Shown here: one piece after another, positions 11,880-23,372 of the stretch
How the letters are laid out: each line of letters starts with the position of its first letter
Numbering within the stretch: the first letter of the stretch is position 1
NCBI RefSeq assembly: GCF_905171765.1
Contig: NC_053391.1
Coordinates: 147,961,417 to 148,025,416 of the forward strand
Direction: 5' to 3'
Source of the DNA: Bufo bufo
Taxonomy: Eukaryota; Chordata; Amphibia; Anura; Bufonidae
DNA length: 64,000 nucleotides
The notes under the pieces: model-generated
Database searches by the model: none
What the model was told of the DNA's origin: nothing
Seen by the model: the letters and a program-made list of their open reading frames with translations, nothing else
Translations under genes and position numbers: made by a program

Positions 11880-12240
11880 GCCTGGCTGATGGAGTCCATG
11901 CCATTGCCATCATAATCAACCATGTCCCCCATCCGCCCCATGCCATTGCTATTTGCAATCATCCATGTACTCCAGCCAGCGCCATCAGCCCCATGCCATT
12001 GCCACCATAATCATCCATGTCCCCCAGCCAACGCCATCAGCCCCATTCCATTGCCACCATCATCATCCCTGTCCCCCATCCAGCGACATCAGCCCCATGC
12101 CATTGCTGTTTGCCATCATCCATCTCCCCCTGCCAGCGCCATCAGCCCCATGCCATTGCCACCATCTTCATGTCCCCCAGCCAGCGCCATCAGCCCCATG
12201 CTGCCATTGCTATTTGCAATCATCCATGTCCCCCAGCCTG
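11880..12240. repeat. C-rich minisatellite, about 60-bp unit
   Basis: Degenerate tandem units of the form CATGTCCCCCAGCCAGCGCC followed by ATCAGCCCCATGCCATTGCC and ATCATC. Six to seven units are seen, with two earlier ones near 11320-11395. The proline/serine/histidine-rich frames here in three phases are artefacts of the array and are not genes. Confidence 0.85.
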
Positions 12241-12479
12241 GCTGCTGGAGTCCGCAGGAGACAGACTGCGTCTTTGTCCCAGCATGCACTGGGAGGGACC
12301 TGACGTCACGCAAGGCCCTGGCCAGTGCAGTGCAGAGTCGGGAGGCCATGGAGCTGTGAGTGAGAAGCTTCTTCAATTCACTACCGCTCTGTGGTCATCT
12401 ATCGCAATATAGACAAAATCTATATCATTGCCCGAATTTATATTGTATATCGTTTATATCGCCCACCCCTAATTGAGAC

Positions 12480-14652
12480 TTTTTTTTTTAAAAGTTCCAT
12501 TCTCACTCCAGGAGGAGGGTGGAGTATGAAAACTGGAGGAGCTTCTCTAGACAAGTGTTAGGTTTAAGGACAAGCCAAATTTATCAAACAACATGAGACA
12601 TTTGATAAATGTGGCATAAAGTACTTCAACACAGACTCAAGCAAAGCTGACTTCAAATATTCTCCCCATGGTGCTAATTGTAAAGGGTATTATATACAAG
12701 GTGTTAACTGGGCATACGTTCAGTGGTTCCCTCTCTGTAGGCATGTGTCCATAATGCTGGTCAGTAAGATGATATTAACAGTGTATGCACTAGGACTCGC
12801 TAGATTCTAGTTACTGATAATCTGTTAGGTGCTGTCACTGCTCCTGCTGTGTGTATACGAGGTGTATGAAATGCCTGGTGCCGTGCTCTTGGTGTCCTGA
12901 AGAGATTCAGCCACAGATGAGGCCAGCGCCGTAGATCCAGTAGTAAGGCTGTGCTCTATAGTTCCACACTGATGGCTCATGCGCAGCTTTAGTGTTAGTC
13001 TGAAATAGGTTAGACATAGGTTAATAGATGGTACAGGTAAATTGTGTGTCACAGTGGCTGGCAGTACTGTACAGCGGTGTGGTGTGAAACACTTTTCAGG
13101 GCTCCTGTCCCCTTCATCAGTAGCCAAACCAATGAAACAAATGACTGGCTTCAGCGGTGACATCCTGCTTGTGGCCAGTTATTGGCTTGACCATGCCCAT
13201 GCAGCTCAGATGTAAATAGTCTGGGGACAGACATTGAAATTACAGTATGTAATGCCCTGATAGGGCTACCTTGTCCAGAATGTCTAAAGCCTTTACATGT
13301 GCACTGCAGGTGATAAAATGAATATATATCATTTTGGTTACCATTTGGCATTTTCAATTATATTCAGTTATAGTGTGGTGATCTTTGTAAGAGTGGAGTC
13401 ACTGTTTTACAGTCTTGTATTTCATATCAGTAGTTCATTATTTAGAAGGTTCGCCAGTTGATGGTGAGCTGAAGGGGTTAAATTCAGCTTGAAGATTTCT
13501 TAGAATACATTCTGCATTGTAAAATCCTGTTTATATGCAGTCATTTTCCTCCAGTGATTAAAAACTTCAGAATTCTGACAGGTATGGGTTGTCAAAACAG
13601 ATAACTGAAAGCATTAATTAACGTTCAGAGTCCCTTTCCCTTCCAAAATTAACATGTTCAAATATATAGCAATAAACCAGTTTTTTCCCCCTTTTATTTT
13701 TTCTTAAATTTTTTTTTTTTTAAAAAGCATTCTGAATAGAAAACACAAGCCGCTATTCCTCATGCATGTTTTAGCATCGACAGCCCTGAAAAGAAACAGT
13801 CTCTAGTATACAAGAAAGGGTGAAGGTTATAGGGAAAAAAAAAAGATAAAAACATGCAATTTAAGTAGCTGTGTGAAGAAAAATGAAATATATTTTTTTC
13901 TAATTTGTATATACTAAGTGAACCAGACCCATATTTTTCTACACGGATATTCATGAATCATAAACAGTTTTTGGATGAAAATATTAATGTTAGCCGGGTA
14001 AAAAAAACAAAAAAAAACGGTTAAATAGGCGGAATATACCAATCCTTTTATTGCCGCTCATTTTCATGCAAATATACGGTTTCGATCTGGGTTTCAAATG
14101 GCATTATAAAGGCCACCATGACAACGCTTTGTTTGTTCAGTTGCTTTTTTCAGTCTTGTCATAGGCATAAAGTGTGAGCGTTTTCAAATCTGGTTAGAAA
14201 TTATATATTTTTTTTAATGCCGATGTTTGCAGGCATAACTTGTAGATCTTGGGAGAAAACGCAATTCAACATGGTTAAATGCTTTTTCCCAAGTGTACCT
14301 GCCGGATAACCAACAATAGTGGTCTCAGGAAGCCATAGAACACCCTCCCCCCATGGATAGAACATCAATCTTTGGATACGTTGTAGCCAAAGACATGACT
14401 GGCAATAAATCCTGGCCATGAAATTCTCCACCGGCATTTACGCCATTTCTGGGATCCACTTTAATTTATTGGTCTTCTATAATCTGCCCCATTGTGCTGT
14501 TCCCCGTTCCCCCCCCCCCCCCCCCCCGTATTCCCAATTCTGTGCTTACATATAGATGTAACCACCTGGATAGCAGACATGCAGCAGCAGCCACTCGGAT
14601 GGGACCCAAGAAATAAGGGGTCCATTCCACTCCATGGTAATGTTAGTGATGA
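12480..14652. other. Unannotated stretch with one recurrent repeat motif
   Basis: Mostly AT-rich single-copy-looking sequence with a C-run at about 14511-14528. At about 13075-13115, minus-strand sense reads CTGATGAAGGGGACAGGAGC and then AAGTGTTTCACACC. This matches in arrangement the motifs near 38965-39020 (minus) and 45425-45480 (plus): CTGAkGAmG, a spacer, then a GAAAC(A/G)yGT-like block. It is the kind of motif found in interspersed repeats of fish and frogs. No gene is seen. Confidence 0.45.
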
Positions 14653-14660
14653 CTATTGAT

Positions 14661-15528
14661 TAGAGCAGCAGTAAACTATTATTTCAGTAATCGAGTATTC
14701 TAGCGATTATTTTTTACGATTAATCGAGTAATCTAATAAGAAAAAATGAATTAATAGACTGTTTTCCTTTATAAAAGTTCATCAGACCCCCTGCCATCAG
14801 TCCCCAACACCATTTGTTCCCCCTGTGTGATCAGCCCAAGTGCATCGGTTCCCCCAGTGCCATCAGCTCCCCCCCCCCACCCCAGTGCCATCAGCTCCGT
14901 TCCCCCAGTGCCTTCAGCTCTCCCCCACCCCAGTGCCTTCAGCTCCACTAACCCAGTGCCATCAGCCCCTCCATGCCATCCATTGCCATGTCCCCCAGTG
15001 CCACCAGATCAGCCCCTCCATGTCCCCCAGTGCCACCAGATCAGCCCCTCCATGTCCCCCAGTGCCATCAGATCAGCCCCTCCATGTCCCCCAGTGCCAT
15101 CAGATCAGCCCCTCCATGTCCCCCAGTTCCATCAGATCAGCCCCTCCATGTCCCCCACTCCCATCTGCTTCTCCATGCCATCCATTGCCGGCTGTCTCCC
15201 TTCAGTGCCATGTCCCCAGCGCCAGTGAAATGAAATACTTACCTTTCCTGTAGGGGCGCCGCTCCACAGCTCCTTCCTTTTCTTCTCTGGATCCTGATGT
15301 CACAGCGTCGGGTCATAGTGTGCGCTTACGTGCACTATGACCTGATGTCAGGATCCAGTGCAGCGCGGTACGGGCCGACGGGTGACCACGGAGCCATAAG
15401 TAATAGCAAGCGCTTCACTCCCGCTCCGTGGTCATATGACACAAACGAATCCTTGATGCAAAAAATTTGCATCAAGGATTTTGTTTTGTCAAATTACTCT
15501 ATTCAATCGAGTAATCATTTCAGGCCTA
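14661..15528. mobile_element. hAT-type MITE with minisatellite core
   Basis: An 868-bp element with an 8-bp duplication CTATTGAT at 14653-14660 and CTATGGAT at 15529-15536 (one mismatch). The left end reads TAGAGCAGCAGTAAACTATT then TAATCGAGTA; the right end, in complement, reads TAGGCCTGAAATGATTACTC. It contains the C-rich minisatellite at 14780-15225 and, near the right end, a short perfect dyad around AAAAAATTTGCATCAAGGAT. No transposase. Confidence 0.75.
14780..15225. repeat. C-rich minisatellite, about 34-bp unit
   Basis: Units of the form CCATGTCCCCCAGTGCCATC followed by AGATCAGCCCCT, with about five near-identical copies between 14990 and 15160 and degenerate copies on each side. Proline-rich frames in all three phases come from this array. 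Confidence 0.9.
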
Positions 15529-15659
15529 CTATGGATTATGAAAATTGAATGAGGATTCATTTTAAGTTTTCTTATGGGCCCAATGGTCACCCCTTCTGCA
15601 TGTATTATTCCTTCTATGCCGCTTTACTTTTTCCAGTTTTCCAGATATGAGAGTTCTTG

Positions 15660-16115
15660 CGTGCCTTATTTCTGTGCTATAATTTTTATTGTCCCTGTAC
15701 TGTGAGATCGCTATTATGCTTGTACAGTGACATCAATCCGGTTAACATCCATGTACTCTGGTATTACTGTGATTATTCTCCTTGTACCGTGTCATTACTG
15801 TGTGAATTATTCTTGTACTCTAGAAGTCAATGTTTATTAGCCCCTATACTGTTTATTATCCCATACTGTGGTGTCCCATGTTAATTATATTGGTACTTTG
15901 GTATCAACTGTGGTTATTGGACTGTACTGTGACATCACCGTGTTAATTATCCCTGTAGTGTGACATCACTCTGCATTATCCCCATGCACAGTGACATCAC
16001 TCTGCATTATCCCCATGCACAGTGACATCACAGTGTTTATTATCCATGCACAGTGACATCACAGTGTTTATTATCCATGCACAGTGACATCACTGTGGTT
16101 ATTATCCCTTTAATC
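15660..16115. repeat. Degenerate 31-bp minisatellite with GTGACATCAC
   Basis: Old tandem units whose best copies (15950-16110) have a period of 31 bp and read CATGCACAGTGACATCACAG followed by TGTTTATTATC. Upstream units (15660-15950) are diverged versions such as GTACTGTGACATCACCGTG. The parts CACAGTGACATCACAG and (in complement) GATAATAAACACT are exactly those found in the 49-bp unit of the array at 29174-32217, so the two arrays look homologous. Confidence 0.75.
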
Positions 16116-17211
16116 TGTGCCACCATGCTGTGCATTAGGGTGACCAAATAATCAAAGCTTTGTATGTTTAGAACCTGCTGCTGACATGGATTGGGGCCCC
16201 ATTACAAGTTTTGCTTTGGCCCCAATGGTTACTTGTGCTTACATGATTTATTACAAGTATCTTTCTTAACCAGTTTTCTTAATCTGAGTCAAATTTGGGG
16301 GGAGAACAGCAAAGTGCTCTTTATTCACTTAAATCATCTTGCATTTGTTAAAAAACGAAATTTATTACAGTTTCATTTTATATAAAGCCTTTGGAATTTA
16401 GTTAGTGCTGACTTATATAGCACATGCATATTATGCACACTAATTACGCTGCGGCACAATAATTGATATAGTGTCTTTTTTTTTTTTTATTGAAGAGGAG
16501 GGGTGCAAAAATAGAAATGCCATGCTAAATCTAATTTCAGAAGTGAAGAAGGCTTTTTTTAAGCAAGAAATTTCATCATCTTGTCAGCTGGCAGAATGCC
16601 TGCTGGGGATTCACAAAGACTAAGAATTACACTTTCATGAAATTTTCTTCACTAACTGCCCTGGTTAATTTGAACGATAACCCACTGTTCTAATTCATTC
16701 TGCGGTTGGGAGGTGCAGGTTTTTTTATCTTTTGATCTGACAAGCATTTGTGTTAATCGTTTTGGCCCTCAACTAGACACTCTTGGGATGGCGCTTTTAC
16801 AATAAATGTGTCTGTGATAGCTCTTTAGTCTATTATACGTACAATAGATCCATAGAACTGGTAATTAATTCTGTACTGCTTTGGGAAGCAGGAAGAATAG
16901 GTGTAACACTGTCAAGTGCTGCTGGGAAGTTTGTTTAGCCGATTCATTTTGAAGTGGTACCCTCATGATGTACGAATGTATCATTAAGTACTATGCATGA
17001 AGTAGTAAAAGCTATTTGTTAGCAATGCTGGGGTTTTCTTGGATCAATACAAAAACACCCCTTAGGGCATTTCTGTGGTTTACATCTATATATACCAATA
17101 TTATTCAAAGGAAGGTATTTTTAAATATTACGCAGATTACTGCTGCTACATTTTTATTTTTTATTTTCCATTTAACTGGCAATTTCTGGATTTGTTTGGC
17201 GTGCAGGTGTT
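16116..17211. other. Unannotated stretch
   Basis: AT-rich, with a T-run near 16475. No gene or repeat boundary recognised. Confidence 0.4.
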
Positions 17212-17214
17212 TTA

Positions 17215-17579
17215 GGGTATTTTCACACTTGCGGCAGGACGGATCCGACAGGCTGTTTACCATGTCGGATCCGTCCTGCGGCTGTTTCGCCGTGCCCCCG
17301 GGCCGCCGCTCCGTCCCCATTGACTATAATGGGGATGGGGGCGGAGCTCCGGCGCAGCACGGCGGTGCACGGCTTAAGGCCGCCGGACTAAAATTACTGC
17401 ATGTCAGGTTTTTTAGTCCGGCGGCTTTCTCCGTGCACCGCCGTGCTGCGCCGGAGCTCCGCCCCCATCCCCATTATAGTCAATGGGGACGGAGCGGGGG
17501 CACGGCGAACAGCCACAGGACGGATCCGACATGCTAAACAGCATGTCGGATCCGTCCTGCCGCAAGTGTGAAACTAGCC
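17215..17579. mobile_element. PIF/Harbinger-type MITE, near-perfect palindrome
   Basis: A 365-bp element with TTA at 17212-17214 and 17580-17582. It starts GGGTATTTTCACACTTGCGG and ends with the complement CCGCAAGTGTGAAACTAGCC. The arms are complementary over most of their length, including GGAGCTCCGG-type G/C blocks, around a small loop near 17397 (ACTGCATGTCAGG). The frame across it and the minus-strand frame are shadow products. The high arm identity suggests a relatively young copy or ongoing arm homogenisation. Confidence 0.85.
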
Positions 17580-17604
17580 TTAGTTGCATAGATTGTTTTT
17601 GCTG

Positions 17605-18120
17605 GGTTAAAGGGAATCTGTCACCAAAAAAAAATCACTGTAAAACCAGACACTATGCCTTGTAGGACTAGCTCAGCCGAGTGTAATGACACTTTTCACT
17701 GCAATCCACTTCATTATATCGTATTTTTTGCTTTATTAGACACCTTTTTTTTTCTCTCTCCCAAAAGTGAGGGAAAAATGCCATTGCGTCTTATAAAGCA
17801 GCAGGTGGCGGGAGCGGCGAACGAAGTGCTGTACCTGTCCTCTGCTGCTCCCTGTCCTCTGCGCACTGCACTGTCCAGATTTCTGATAGATAAAATTTCT
17901 TCAGCTAAAAATTTTTTAACTGATAGAAATTGTAATAAAAAAAAGGGTAGTGATTGGCCTGCCACTGTGCCATTCACAAGACTGCCACCATTCATTCCCA
18001 GTTGCATTACAGGGATGTCAGTGGCCATCTGGACCCAATAATACCCTACAGACATATACACATCATCACCAGGACTAATGCAGTGCACACAAATGAAGGC
18101 TGGCATTACTTATAGCACAC
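17605..18120. repeat. T2 MITE left end plus TATAAGACG-element fragment
   Basis: TTAAAGGGAATCTGTCACC at 17609 is a T2-type left terminus without a matching right terminus. At about 17717 the sequence CGTATTTTTTGCTTTATTAG and then, at about 17787, GCGTCTTATAAAGCAGC looks like a decayed start of the CGTATTTTCCGGCGTATAAG family seen complete at 54284-55330. Boundaries cannot be set. Confidence 0.45.
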
Positions 18121-18559
18121 TTCACATCTCCTCCTGGTCCCTTGTCCTGGGCAGGGAGAGGTTAAGGTAGAAGCGGTCACCTATTCAACAGAGAAAAGGA
18201 AGTTACCCAGGCAGGTCACCTGCCTATGCTCGCCACTTATGCATCATCACCTGCTCATCTTCCAGCAGCTCTGGGGTATCCCGCATCCTCTGTGCACCAT
18301 CAGATTCGCACAGTGTGCACACAGAGGCCGGGTGAATCAATAGCAAGACAACGATAAGCAGAGCTATGCACACACCGGGGAACTGCCTCTAACCCCTGGG
18401 AGCCCATGCTTCTTCCTGCTGCATCCCAGCTCCCCATGACTGCAGCCGCCGCTCTGGTCATCACATCTTGGGCACTGGAAACATCGCTCTCACCCTCTGT
18501 GCAGGGTCTCTTCAGTCCATGCCGCCGGTTCCTACAGAGATTTAATACAGACTGCACCA
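18121..18559. other. Unannotated stretch
   Basis: G/C content is higher than around it, but no domain-bearing frame is seen on either strand. Confidence 0.35.
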
Positions 18560-18562
18560 TAA

Positions 18563-18863
18563 GGGTCCATTCACACATCCGTGTGTGTTTTGCGGATCCG
18601 CAATACACGTACACCGGCAATGTGCGTTCCGCATTTTGCGGACCGCACATCGCTGGCACTTAATAGAAAATGCCTAATCTTGTGCGCAATTGCGGACAAG
18701 AATAGGACATGTTCTATTTTTTTCAGGATCGGAATTGCGGACCCGGAAGTGCGGGTCCGCATTTCCGGATCGGGCCGCACATCTTGCGGCCCTTCAGAAA
18801 TGAATGGGTCCGCAATTCCGTTCCGCAAATGCAGAACAGAATTGCAGACATGTGAATGGACCC
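18563..18863. mobile_element. PIF/Harbinger-type MITE, TAA duplication
   Basis: A 301-bp element with TAA at 18560-18562 and 18864-18866. It begins GGGTCCATTCACACATCCGT and ends with ACATGTGAATGGACCC. The interior alternates GCGGACC/GGTCCGC blocks. It is closely similar to 36689-36979 (start GGCTCCATTCACATGTCCGC) and more distantly to 46138-46415. Confidence 0.8.
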
Positions 18864-19308
18864 TAAAGCGCACGTAAAGAAAAAGTCAATATGACGATTT
18901 AAAAAAAAAAACACAAGGTTGTTGATCTTTAAAGGGAATCTGTCACTAGCATATTAGCAAAAAAATATTTTATTAATCCATGTGTAATAAAATACCTTAT
19001 TTCCATATGTCTTGTTCTTTTTATTCTGTGTCTTGTCATTTCTTCAAAAAAAACAAACGCTTTTTATGATATTCAAATGAAGCTGTAAGGAGCCCAGAGG
19101 GGCGTTATTCTTTGTCCACGGTGCCCAGGAAGGCCCCTCTGAAGTGCCGTGCCCGCCTAAATTTGAAAACTAAGAACTCCTCCAAGATCGCCTCCCAGAG
19201 GCGAGGCTTAGTGCCCCCCCCAGCACCGCGCTCTGCGGCAAACACCCCTGATCCTCCTCTCACCTGCATCCGAAATCCCGCGCAGGCACAGTGCCGGCGA
19301 TTTATGTG

Positions 19309-19333
19309 GGGGGGGGGGGGGGGGGGGGGGGGG
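19309..19333. repeat. Poly-G tract
   Basis: About 25 consecutive guanines next to the left arm of the split MITE. It may be length-variable and is also a possible assembly weak point. Confidence 0.9.
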
Positions 19334-19554
19334 CTGGTTTCACATGGTTTTAGCACATTATTTCAACCTTCAACCATATATAATATAAAAAGATGTGGGA
19401 GCTATTTATATCATATATGTTTGAGGGTTTTATTTGTGTGTGTGTGTGTATAGGATCATATGGCCATATATTATATTGAGATGTAACTAGAGTAGGACAA
19501 TAAATATACGTTGGTGTATAGTGGTAGTTATTAAAAACATTTTTTCCCCCCTCG

Positions 19555-19655
19555 CCTATGACAGCACCCATGGATAGCATCCGCCCCTTTCCTCAGGACA
19601 GGAAACAGGAAGCACAGCCTCTTTAAAAGGGAAATACAACCCCCATCACGCCAGT
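19555..19655. repeat. Left inverted terminal repeat of DIRS
   Basis: Begins CCTATGACAGCACCCATGG and runs through CAGGAAACAGGAAGCACAGC to CACGCCAGT. It is complementary to 25487-25587 with about one difference noticed (GAAATACAAC against GAAGTACAAC). A short outer extension, CCCCCCTCG, precedes it. Confidence 0.92.
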
Positions 19656-20375
19656 TCTGTTTCCTGTCCTAAGGGACAGGGTGGATGCACAGCACGATAG
19701 AGGATGGAGCTGCGGGAGCCCCTGGTGTTTACCCGTGGGAGGAGGGCCTACCCGAGCGGCATAAGTCTTCTCTGGAAGCCGCTGCTGGAGCCTGGATCCC
19801 TGGACTCCCCCTCGCTCCGGTCACTCCCCCGTCGGGGTCGCTTAGGTGTCCCCTGCACGGCGAACCTCTGCGGCCGTGCCGTAAGTTCGGCTGCGATCCG
19901 GCGTTCGCACGGGAGCGCGGCGCCGTCACTTCCGGGTAACCGAGCCGGCGCTGACGTCATTAGTCAGCACCGAATCCTTGGCTTCCGGTCCAAGCAGTGG
20001 TTGGGGGCGTGCCTTAGACCGGAAGGGGAGGGTGCCGGTACGCGCCCGGCAAAGTTCAAATCCAGCTAGCTCTCACTGCAGGTTGGTGTTGTGGCCTGCT
20101 GTGATCTCCATAAAAGAAAGCCAAAGGCAGAAAATAGAGCCCACACAGCGCGTTGAGCCCACTGAAACCACCAACGAGACTTTGGTACCGGTGGGGTTAA
20201 GAGGGGTGAATACCCTGCTTTTTTTCATATATTACATTATCCTAATGGGAGTCTTTTTATTCTGTGTGCCTAGACTTCCAAAGAGAGAAGGGGGTCAAGA
20301 TCCAAGGAGCGGGGCTGCGCAATTTGTAAGAGAAAGCTACCGTCCGGTTGGGGTAAACCTGCCTGCCAGACCTCC

Positions 20376-21533
20376 GTGGGCAAATTATTGGAGGATGAGG
20401 CCCCTTCTCTCTTATCAAGCCTAAAACAGATTATCAAGGACGAGGTCAAGGAGTCAGTGAAAGAGTCCTTGAGTAATCTGTTTGAAGATCGTCCCAGTAC
20501 TTCTGCTGCTGCCTCTATTCCCCCTTCAAGTGATCAAGAGTTGTTATCGGGGTTAGAGGAGGAGGGAGAGCTACCGTCCTCGGATCACTCCCAGGATGAG
20601 CTATTGGCGGGGAGACCTTTGTTCCTATCAGAGAACATTAATTCCCTAGTCAGGATCGTCAGAGCGACCATGGGACTTGATGACCAGTCAAAGCCTCAGT
20701 CTATGAGAGATACTATGTTTGAGGGCCTGGGTCCTAGGAAGTTGAAGTGTTTTGACGTTCACGAGAATATTACTTATGTAATTAAGAATGAATGGAGTAG
20801 GCCGGACAGAAAGTTTTTTTGTACCATCTGCCCTAAAGCGGAAGTATCCCTTTGAAGATAAGGCTTCAGCTGATTGGGATAGAGCTCCGAAACTAGACGC
20901 CCCAGTAGCAAAGATCTCTAAAAAGGCAGCCTCCCGTTTGAGGACTCAGGAACGCTTACAGATCCGATGGACAGAAGGGCCGAGGTATATTTAAAAAAGA
21001 ACTGGGAAGCGACGGCTGGCTCATTCAGGCCTGCTATAGCCGCCACCTCAGTGGCCAGATCATTAAGAGTCTGGATGAACGAATTGGAGGAGCAGATAAA
21101 GGGGGCACCTGTGGAGCAGTTGCTTGCCTTATTTCCAACCCTTTATAGTGCCATTGATTTTCTAGCAGATGCCTCAGTAGATTCTCTGAAGCTATCAGCA
21201 AGAGCCGCTGCTCTTTCAAATTCTGCCCGGAGGGCTATTTGGCTTAAGGATTGGAAAGGAGATTCGGGTTCAAAAGCGAAGTTATGTGCCATTCCCTGTC
21301 AGGGTGAATTTCTCTTTGGGCCAACGTTAGACGATTTGCTGGAAAAAGCTTCTGACAGAAAAAAGGGGTTCCCCTATATATATCAGCAGCCTCCTAAGAA
21401 ACCTTTTCGCTCTCAGACAACCAGATGCAACTTTAAGAGAAGAGAAGCTCCCAGACAATCTGGTAATGCGGCTAGAAGAAACAAGGAATTTCTTTTTTCA
21501 GGTGGAGAGGCCTCAAAAAAGCCTCAACAATGA
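20376..21533 (+). pseudogene. DIRS gag-like ORF1, frameshifted
   Basis: The first frame (from 20376) gives an acidic, serine-rich N-terminal part with a putative short coiled coil (LLSSLKQIIKDEVKESVKES), then LDDQSKPQSMRDTMFEG. It loses phase in a T-run near 20812 and continues one base over for about 60 codons (SALKRKYPFEDKASADW, which looks like the natural continuation). It returns to the first phase near 20950 with DPMDRRAEVYLKKNWEA, followed by a helical segment and a basic C-terminus. This alignment with DIRS ORF1 proteins is by recollection of the family's usual DPMDrrAE-type block. The product would bind the element RNA in particles. At least two indels inactivate it. Translation start is uncertain, as DIRS ORF1 often uses upstream leader sequence. 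Confidence 0.75.
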
Positions 21534-23372
21534 CGCCAGACCCCCGGTTGGAGGCCGGCTCTCCCTCTTCACAGAGCAATGGCGGAAGATCTCGAACAGC
21601 CCCTGGATTCTTTCAATTATTTCAGAAGGCTATTGCTTAAACTTCCTGAGAACTCCTCCAGAAAGGTTTGTCTTGACGGACTATCGCTCCAGCCCAGAAA
21701 AACTGGAGGCGTTACGTCTGGAGATTTCGGATTTGTTGGAGAAGAAGGTCCTGCAGAAGGTTCCAGCTCAAGAGATGGGGAGGGGCTATTACTCAACGCT
21801 TTTTCTTTGTAAAGAAGGCAAACGGCACCTACCGTACTATAATAAACCTGAAACTGCTCAACAAATACCTGGTGTACGAGAAATTTCGTATGGAGACCAT
21901 CAGTTCTATACTTCCAAACCTATTCCCAGGCTGCTACATGGCCACCCTGGATCTCAGGGACGCTTACTACAATGTACCAATCCATCCCAATCACCAGAAG
22001 TACTTAAGAGTAGCGGTTTAGTTTCCGGACAGACTCCTACATGTACAATTTCAGGCCCTGCCGTTCGGGTTATCCCAGGCACCCAGGCTTTTCACAAAAA
22101 TTATTGCAGAAATGATGGCTCATCTGAGAGAGAGGGATTTGATTGTCATTCCCTATCTAGACTATTTTCTCCTTCTCTCTCAGGAAACAGACCAGTTAAT
22201 CAATCTGATTTCCTGGTTCAGGGAGGTTCTAGTGAAACTGGATTGGGAATTAAATCTCCTAGAAATCCAGTCTTTTCCAAGCCAGTTATGCACCTTTCTG
22301 GGGCTACTCCTGGACTCCCAGAGACAAATGTGTTTTCTTACACCACAAAGAGTATCTCTGCTAGTCTACAGGGTTCAAGACATTATAGCTCGCCACTCCA
22401 TCTCCTTAAGAGAAGCGATGTCCGTTCTAGGCCTGATGACGGCCGCAATCCCGGGAGTAGAATGGGCCCTCTTCCACTCGAGGTCACTACAGTTGCAGAT
22501 ACTGGGAGTTTGGGACAAAGATCCCCAATCCTTGGATTCTCTCTTTTTCCTTTCACCTCAAACGTTGAGAGACCTAGAATGGTGGACGGTGCCTTCCAGC
22601 CTTCAAAAAGGAGTCCCTTGGTCAAGGAAGGATCCCCTAACTCTGACTACGGATGCAAGTCCTTGGGGTTGGCGAGCCCACACAGATTCTCTACTTCTGC
22701 AGGGACATTGGAATCAGGAGATAGTCTCCAAGTCTCACAACTTCAAGGAACTTCTAGCGATCCTCATGGCCTTGAAGAGGAGCCTCCACCTCCTAAAAGG
22801 CAGAAATATCTTGATCTATTCAGACAACATGACGGCAGTAGCTCATATCAATCGTCGGGGGGGGGGGGACCTGATGTCTCTGACCAAGGAAATTTTCGAG
22901 CTGGCAGAAGATTACCAATCAGGGCAGTACACTTAAAGGGGACGGAAAATGTAATGGCAGATTTTCTGAGCAGACATTGTGTTCGGCAGGTGGAATGGTC
23001 CCTAAATCAGCAGATCTTCGACGACATTGCGGCCCTATGGGGTCTCCCGGTGGTAGATCTCTTTGCCACAAGGGAAAACAGAAGAGTGAAGAAATTCTTC
23101 TCCCTATCGCCATCGGAGCAGCCCACAGCGGTGAACGCATTGGCCCAATCATGAAGAGTAGGCCTCCTGTACGCCTTCCCTCCTATAAAACTACTCCCGA
23201 GAGTCCTGAAGAAAATTCTGGAGGAGAAGGCCCTAGTAATTAATATAGCCCCCTTTTGGCCCAGGAAGGTCTGGTTTTCCTGGCTAAGGAGGATGTCGGT
23301 AGCAGATCCCTGGGTACTTCCTGTCTTCACGGGGCTACTAGTGCAGGGGCCGGTACTTCATCCACAGTTATA
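21534..23372 (+). pseudogene. DIRS reverse transcriptase/RNase H, inactivated
   Basis: It begins next to the end of ORF1 with VGGRLSLFTEQWRKI, then LEISDLLEKKVLQKVP. The phase changes near 21805 in a short C/A-rich stretch. The next phase carries RT motifs LDLRDAYYNVPIHP (about 21950) and ALPFGLSQAP (about 22060). The YxDD box at 22154-22165 reads YLDY, so the second catalytic aspartate is replaced by tyrosine (codon TAT at 22163). RNase H residues follow: TTDAS (about 22645), the KEL glutamate and YSDN. A 12-G run at about 22857 shifts phase back, and the frame goes on through VDLFATRENR. There is also a TAG stop at 22019-22021 and a TGA at 23152-23154 where the family usually has tryptophan. 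Non-functional; the product would have made the element's cDNA. Confidence 0.88.

Larger units (their letters stand above)
11201..12471. mobile_element. hAT-type MITE with minisatellite core
   Basis: A 1.27 kb element with a perfect 8-bp duplication ATTGAGAC at 11193-11200 and 12472-12479. It opens TAGGCTGGGCGATATG and ends ATATCGCCCACCCCTA. The termini are AT-rich with ATCGC/GCGAT motifs. The middle holds a foldback (11488-11868) and a C-rich minisatellite (11880-12240). No transposase is present. The 8-bp duplication points to the hAT superfamily. A perfect TGACGTCA lies at 12301-12308 beside the minisatellite. Confidence 0.8.

Noticed and set aside
11922..12412. Pro/Ser/His-rich frames of 100-145 codons
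   Set aside because: All three phases are open because the underlying minisatellite has few stop codons. The repeat explains them.
14827..15253. Pro-rich frames of up to 137 codons
   Set aside because: Same reason: a 34-bp C-rich minisatellite open in all phases.
16191..16385. Small frame with hydrophobic segments
   Set aside because: Short, AT-rich, no recognisable motif and no nearby splice context.
17016..17537. A 173-codon frame
   Set aside because: Its second half lies within the Harbinger-type palindrome and the first half is low-complexity AT-rich DNA, so it is a chance frame across a transposon boundary.
19685..20069. Overlapping G/C-rich frames on both strands before DIRS gag
   Set aside because: They lie in the DIRS leader next to the terminal repeat, in several phases and both strands; the region is more likely promoter and untranslated leader.
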